Assembly (NCBI GenBank): GCA_016718825.1 | Contig: JADKCL010000048.1 | Span: 1-25,698 of the forward strand | Direction of reading: 5' to 3' | Source of the DNA: Bacteroidota bacterium | GTDB lineage: Bacteria; Bacteroidota; Bacteroidia; J057; JADKCL01 | Length of the DNA stretch: 25,698 nucleotides | Part shown: in pieces, positions 24,201 to 25,698 of the stretch | Layout: each line of letters begins with the position of its first letter | How positions within the stretch are numbered: position 1 is the first letter of the stretch | Position numbers and translations under genes: made by a program | The notes under the pieces: model-generated | The model's input: the letters and a program-made list of their open reading frames with translations, nothing else | Databases searched by the model: none | Told to the model about the DNA's origin: nothing

Positions 24201-25698
24201 CCGCGCAGACAAAAGCCGTTTGGCTTAGCGTCAGCGTTGCAATCGCACAGTTGTCGTTCGAGCCATTGTTGACTGAAGCTGCCGTTGTCGCGCCTGTGCC
24301 TGTGTTGTTCAGGTGCACCGTCACATTCTGGCAAATGGCATTCGGAGCGATCGTGTCTTCTACCGTCACCGTTCCGGAGCATGTACTGGAATTGCCATTC
24401 ACGTCGGTGACCGTCAAGATGACGGTGTTGCCGCTGACGTTGGCGCAGGTGAATGCAGTTGTGTTCAAGGCAAGGCTGGCAACACCGCAGGCATCCGTCG
24501 AACCGTTGTTGACTTGTGCCGCCGTGATCGTTGCATTGCCGGTCACATCCAATTGTACCGTGATGTTCTGGCAAATGGCAGTCGGAGCAACATTGTCTTC
24601 AACTGTGATCGTGGTGGTACATGTTGTCGAATTCCCATTTACATCCGTCACCGTCAGCACCTCGGAATTGGCACCAACCTCAGCACATACAAAAGCGGAT
24701 TGGCTCAGGCTCAGGGTTTGAATTCCGCAAGCATCGCTCGAACCATTGTTGACCAGCGCTGCCGTGGTTGCACCGTTGCCGGTGATGTCAAGCTGAACGG
24801 TAACGTTCTGGCAGATCGCCACCGGCGCAACATTGTCCTCCACCGTGATAACCGTAGTGCAGGTTGCCGAATTCCCATTCACATCCGTCACGGTCAACAC
24901 TTCAGTATTCGCGCCGACTTCTGCGCAAACAAAAGCAGTCTGACTCAAAACGAGCGATTGAATTCCGCAGGCGTCGTTGGAGCCGTTGTCTACTGCAGTT
25001 GCAGTTGTCGCGCCATTGCCCGTATTGTCCAACTGTACCGTCACATTCTGGCAAAGCACAACCGGAGGAATGGTGTCAAGCACGGTCACAACCGCCGAGC
25101 AAGTGCTGGAATTGCCATTCACGTCGGTTACCGTCAGCACCACTGTATTCGCATTCACGTTGGCGCAGGTAAATGCGGTGTTGTTGATCGCCAAGCTTGC
25201 AATACCGCAAGCATCGGTCGAACCGTTGTTGACTTGGGATGCTGTGATCGCAGCATTCCCCGTCACATCCAATTGCACCGTCAAGTTCTGGCAAATCGCA
25301 ACCGGAGCGACATTGTCCTCGACCGTGATGGTGGTGGTGCATGTCGTCGAATTGCCATTCACATCCGTTACCGTCAAGACTTCGGTATTGGCCCGACCTC
25401 GGCGCAAACGAAGTTCGTTTGGCTCAGGATCAAGGATTGAATTCCGCAGGCATCACTTGAGCCGTTGTTGACAGCCGCGGCCGTAGTCGCGCCAGTTCCC
25501 GTATTGTTCAATTGCACGGTTACATTCTGGCAAACTGCCACGGGAGCAACGTTGTCCTCCACCGTGACCGTTGTGGTACAGGTGCTGGAGTTACCATTCA
25601 CATCCGTGACGGTGAGCACTTCCGTATTGGCGCCGACCTCCGCGCAAACAAATGCGGTCTGACTCAATGACAACCCTGCAATTGCGCAGTTGTCGCTA
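21289..25698 (-). CDS. C-terminal part of giant HYR/SprB-repeat protein with T9SS type A sorting domain
   Basis: The gene enters from the right edge and ends at the stop at 21289; about 1,470 residues are visible. Order: about eleven 80-aa HYR-like units (ICQNVTVQL, NNGSSDACGI, FVCAEVGANTEVLTVTDV, NGNSSTC), one canonical HYR (IVCPANISLAADSSIC), two SprB-like repeats (CAGDANGFANTTVSGGC, FAWSTGATSDSLTGL; then CQGEATGDLQAIVTGG, FLWSNG), about four PKD-like domains with WSNG or WSTG, and a type A sorting domain (TLYPNPSMGIVNLR, AAGPYLMKV). The T9SS exports such proteins across the outer membrane and removes the last domain while attaching the protein to the surface or releasing it. One base is missing near 25391 (plus ttggcccgacc where other units have ttggcgccgacc), so the reading frame to the right is different. 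An ATG-like start near 25407 is an effect of this and not real. Confidence 0.9.
21292..21543 (-). other. T9SS type A C-terminal sorting domain
   Basis: The last 84 residues begin TGLTLYPNPSMGIVNLR, continue with PIDIEIWDVVGQKVKV and FDLNDLAAGPYLMKV, and end in VIRFVLQ. The YPNP start, the central G-(Q/R)-x-V strand and L-x-AG-x-Y-L-x-V near the end are the type A signature. Confidence 0.95.
21550..22460 (-). other. About four PKD-like domains
   Basis: Four domains of 55-75 residues share a cysteine near the start, a W-S-N/T-G or Y-Q-W centre and an end in V-W/V-D-x-x-GC: AAYLWSNGSASATVMM, GYQWSTGATTQTIIV, FDYLWSNGDTTQMSN and AGYQWFVNGFQLPG. They connect the SprB-like repeats to the sorting domain. 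Confidence 0.75.
22460..22895 (-). other. Two SprB-like repeats
   Basis: The first repeat reads CAGDANGFANTTVSGGC, PYQFAWSTGATSDSLTGL, AAGIYFVTVTD. The second reads CQGEATGDLQAIVTGG, SFLWSNGVFVDSINGV, VAGTYSVTVVD. The C.G...G...V.GG...Y.F.WS.G...D...L.AG.Y.VTV.D pattern is that of SprB repeats, known from the gliding adhesin SprB of Flavobacterium and other T9SS substrates. Confidence 0.85.
22905..23155 (-). other. Canonical HYR domain at the end of the 80-aa array
   Basis: This region encodes DTILPSIVCPANISLAADS, SICGAVATWVVPVGLDNC, GSTFPDGSTTVTYTVVD and SGNTISCAFTVTVIPDP. It matches the HYR consensus more closely than the preceding units and resembles the HYR units of the downstream giant gene. 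Confidence 0.85.
23160..25698 (-). repeat. 240-bp (80-aa) HYR-like tandem repeats
   Basis: The coding landmark for DVNGNS occurs eleven times at 240-base spacing (for instance attgccattg at 24151 and gttgccgttg at 23911). Units have four cysteines (STC, ICQ, DACG, FVC/FTC). Two main versions of the second half alternate: SQTAFVCAEVGANTEVLTV and NTTAFTCANVSGNTVVLTV. Units are less alike than in the 246-bp array. Confidence 0.9.
25374..25698 (-). CDS. Upstream frame of the T9SS repeat protein before the frameshift
   Basis: In the frame right of the indel the sequence reads SDNCAIAGLSLSQTAF from the window edge, then VCAEVGANTEVLTVTDV, NGNSSTCTTTVTVED, ICQ-type AVCQNVTVQLNNTG and SSDACGIQSLILSQTN, up to FVCAEVG. 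It joins the main frame by replacing the missing base near 25391, where the real protein continues with ANTEVLTVTDVNGNS. The end in PIPKS before the stop at 25374 is frameshift product. Confidence 0.85.
   Translation of the reverse strand, partial: SDNCAIAGLSLSQTAFVCAEVGANTEVLTVTDVNGNSSTCTTTVTVEDNVAPVAVCQNVTVQLNNTGTGATTAAAVNNGSSDACGIQSLILSQTNFVCAEVGPIPKS

Noticed and set aside
1..25698. Insertion sequence or transposon causing the duplications
   Set aside because: No transposase-like ORF, terminal inverted repeats or target duplications; the duplications follow the repeat period exactly.

Overview
The window is from a member of the Bacteroidota. The evidence is a type IX secretion system (T9SS) type A C-terminal sorting domain (LYPNP start) on one protein, SprB-type and WSNG/WSTG PKD-like domains, HYR (hyalin repeat) domains, CUB and glycine-rich modules, and a promoter-like TTG-N20-AATGTTTG box. 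GC is visibly higher in the repeat arrays than in the small gene and its flanks. No tRNA, rRNA, CRISPR array, transposase or phage gene is visible, and every real gene lies on the minus strand, so transcription runs from right to left.

In transcription order: (1) 25698-21289 is the C-terminal part of a giant secreted protein whose start lies outside the window. It has about eleven 80-aa HYR-like units, one canonical HYR, two SprB-like repeats, about four PKD-like domains and a T9SS type A domain, with one frameshift near 25391. A strong hairpin terminator (21236-21265) follows. (2) 20968-20567 is a small secreted protein of about 133 aa with its own promoter-like box and Shine-Dalgarno sequence. 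(3) From 20543 (or 20510), only 23-56 bases beyond that stop codon, a second giant surface protein runs off the left edge. From the N-terminus it has a signal peptide, a beta-sandwich domain, a CUB domain, several Ig-like domains with a glycine-rich module and a lectin-like module among them, twenty-two 84-aa repeats, four PKD-like repeats, one HYR, a second lectin-like module, one more HYR and then about 38 tandem 82-aa HYR units. Its C-terminus is not in the window.

The second giant gene is interrupted by about fifteen indels and one in-frame TGA. Long stretches are perfectly in frame (1-6940, 7098-9345, 12202-15436), whereas other stretches collect single-base losses or gains, particularly one of two nearly identical 492-bp tandem copies (near 6940-7080) and one HYR unit (9345-9440). 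Because the reading frame of the repeats is otherwise preserved and units differ mostly at synonymous positions, assembly or sequencing error in a repetitive gene looks more likely than decay, but true decay or phase switching cannot be excluded from sequence alone.

My reading is that two very large extracellular repeat adhesins and a small exported protein sit in one co-directional cluster, the small protein and the second adhesin probably in one operon. Ligand and cellular role are not readable from the sequence. Very long open frames exist on the plus strand and in the other minus frames across the arrays; they are by-products of stop-poor repeats whose period is a multiple of three.
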